From assembly GCA_031385325.1 (NCBI GenBank), contig JANNBJ010000072.1:1-5914 (forward strand): a DNA stretch of 5,914 nucleotides, in the 5' to 3' direction. This stretch comes from SYFY01 sp031385325. Lineage in GTDB: Bacteria > Pseudomonadota > Gammaproteobacteria > Pseudomonadales > Azotimanducaceae. Made by a program: the position numbers and the translations under genes. Shown here one piece after another: positions 4,702 to 5,914 of the stretch (within the stretch, counting starts at the first letter, position 1; every line of letters begins with the position of its first letter). The notes below the pieces were generated by a model. The model was not told the DNA's origin and made no database searches. It saw only the letters and a program-made list of their open reading frames with translations.

Positions 4702-5914
4702 TTAGTCGAACAGGTTGGCGAGGCGTTGTTTGACTGAATCGGCAACGTACAGGGCAATCGCCTGAATCGTCGAGGTGGGGTTCACGCCGGCGGAAGTGAC
4801 AAACACACTGCCGTCGATGATGAAGAGATTTTTCACATCGTGACTGCGTCCCCACTCGTTGACGACCGAAGTCTGTGGATCATTCCCCATACGCGCCGTG
4901 CCCATGAGATGCCAGCCACCGGCAGTAATGGGTGCCTCGGCGAGTACATCGGTTGCGCCGGCTGCTTTGAAGATCTCGGTCGCGCGGGCGATTGAATGAT
5001 CCAGCATCTTTCGACTGTTCTCGCTGATCGTGTAGTTCAAGCGCGGTGACGGGATGCCATCGGCATCTTTCAGTGTCGGGTCCAGGGTCACTGTGTTGTG
5101 CAATTCCGGCAGGTCTTCACAGATGCCAACCATGCCCGCCAGGCGGTTGAAGTGTTCGCGATAGGCGCGATGATGATCTGCGCCCCAGGGAATACGGCCA
5201 TGACCCAGGCCGGTGAGGGCGGTGGCTACGGGACCACGACCGCGATTGATCTCAAAGGTGTAACCACGTACGTAGCCGCGGCTGCGATCGGTTTCGTAGA
5301 ACTCCTGACTCCACATCGTGTTGCTCGGTCCGCGATACCCATCCATCGGATTGTCGAATACACCGACGATACTGGAGTAGGGGTGGAACATCAGGTTTTT
5401 ACCCACCAGGCCACTGCCGTTGGCCAGACCATTCGGAAATCGTGGTGAAGTCGAGTTGAGCAGGATGCGCGGCGTACCGACACCGTTGGAAGCCAGAATC
5501 ACGACTTCCGCGGCTTGAAACTGCTCTTTGCCCTCGGCGTCGTAGTAGATGACACCGGTGGCCATGCCCTGGGCATTTACGGTGATTTCACGCACTCGAC
5601 AGCGGGTACGAAGTTCGACACCGGCGCGAATCGCATGGGGCCAGTAGGTGATATCCGTGCTCGCCTTGGCACCCTGCGCACAGCCATGCAGGCAATGACC
5701 AAGATTGATGCATCGTGCCCGACCGTCATAGTCCTCGGTGGCCACTGCGCTGTCGGAAGGCCACCAATGCCAACCCAGTGTATTGAACGCCTTGGCGAGA
5801 CGAGTGCCGGTCTTGCCGAGTGGCACCGGCTTCATCATGGCTGTTTTGGGTGGATAGGCCGGATCGCCCGCCAGCCCGGAGATCCCCATCATGCGATCGT
5901 TGGTCGCGTAGTAG
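4702..5914 (-). CDS. GMC-family FAD-dependent oxidoreductase, 5'-partial (large dehydrogenase subunit)
   Basis: A flavoenzyme that oxidises an alcohol or sugar hydroxyl group. The frame is open to the right edge (reading YYATNDR before the first methionine), so about 403 residues are seen. The N-terminal FAD-binding Rossmann motif, perhaps 150-180 residues, is off the window. Counting from ATG 5892, GISGLAGDPAYPP begins at residue 3. A cysteine motif follows at 61, 67 and 71 (CINLGHCLHGC), then GAKAST (74-79). VVILASNGVGTPRILLNS at 130-147 is a conserved FAD-domain strand-helix. The C-terminal catalytic domain has GGWHLMGTARMG (325-336, His328) and the GVNPTSTIQAIALY motif (369-382, Asn371), giving the His/Asn pair expected at a GMC active site. 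Together with the small subunit it fits the COG2303-type dehydrogenases that pass electrons to a cytochrome or the respiratory chain rather than to oxygen. Substrate is unknown. Confidence 0.92.
   Translation of the reverse strand, partial: YYATNDRMMGISGLAGDPAYPPKTAMMKPVPLGKTGTRLAKAFNTLGWHWWPSDSAVATEDYDGRARCINLGHCLHGCAQGAKASTDITYWPHAIRAGVELRTRCRVREITVNAQGMATGVIYYDAEGKEQFQAAEVVILASNGVGTPRILLNSTSPRFPNGLANGSGLVGKNLMFHPYSSIVGVFDNPMDGYRGPSNTMWSQEFYETDRSRGYVRGYTFEINRGRGPVATALTGLGHGRIPWGADHHRAYREHFNRLAGMVGICEDLPELHNTVTLDPTLKDADGIPSPRLNYTISENSRKMLDHSIARATEIFKAAGATDVLAEAPITAGGWHLMGTARMGNDPQTSVVNEWGRSHDVKNLFIIDGSVFVTSAGVNPTSTIQAIALYVADSVKQRLANLFD

Overview
The window reads as bacterial chromosomal DNA, fairly GC-rich by eye and densely coding. 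An exporter built from a periplasmic adaptor, an ABC ATPase and a MacB-type permease requires two membranes. The protein sequences look proteobacterial, most likely gammaproteobacterial. That placement is an inference from protein style only: there is no rRNA, tRNA or marker gene here.

The left half (1-2802, plus strand) is a tightly packed three-gene exporter operon. It holds the C-terminal three quarters or so of an HlyD/MacA-like adaptor (start lies off the window), a MacB/LolD-type ATPase (best start TTG 927) and a MacB/FtsX-fold permease (1603-2802). Both gene junctions are 14-base overlaps, and the two overlap sequences resemble each other closely. ATPase and permease together do the job that MacB does in one chain, and the adaptor would link them to an outer-membrane channel that is not in view. 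The cargo cannot be read from the sequence.

The right half is on the minus strand and converges on the exporter operon. Reading leftward from 5914 there is a GMC-family flavoprotein oxidoreductase whose N-terminal FAD-binding part lies beyond the window edge. Five bases after it comes a small protein like gluconate 2-dehydrogenase subunit 3; the two should form one membrane- or periplasm-linked dehydrogenase. After a 292-base gap with no supported gene comes a 361-residue protein with a signal peptide, a predicted beta-sandwich domain, a charged helical stretch, an Ala/Gly-rich membrane-like segment and a C-terminal domain that I do not recognise. A strong hairpin occupies the 54 bases between the two convergent units.

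No mobile element, CRISPR array, RNA gene or clear defence system was seen. The points most worth following are the twin overlap junctions of the exporter operon, the CX5CX3C cysteine motif of the oxidoreductase, and the modular secreted protein of unknown function.
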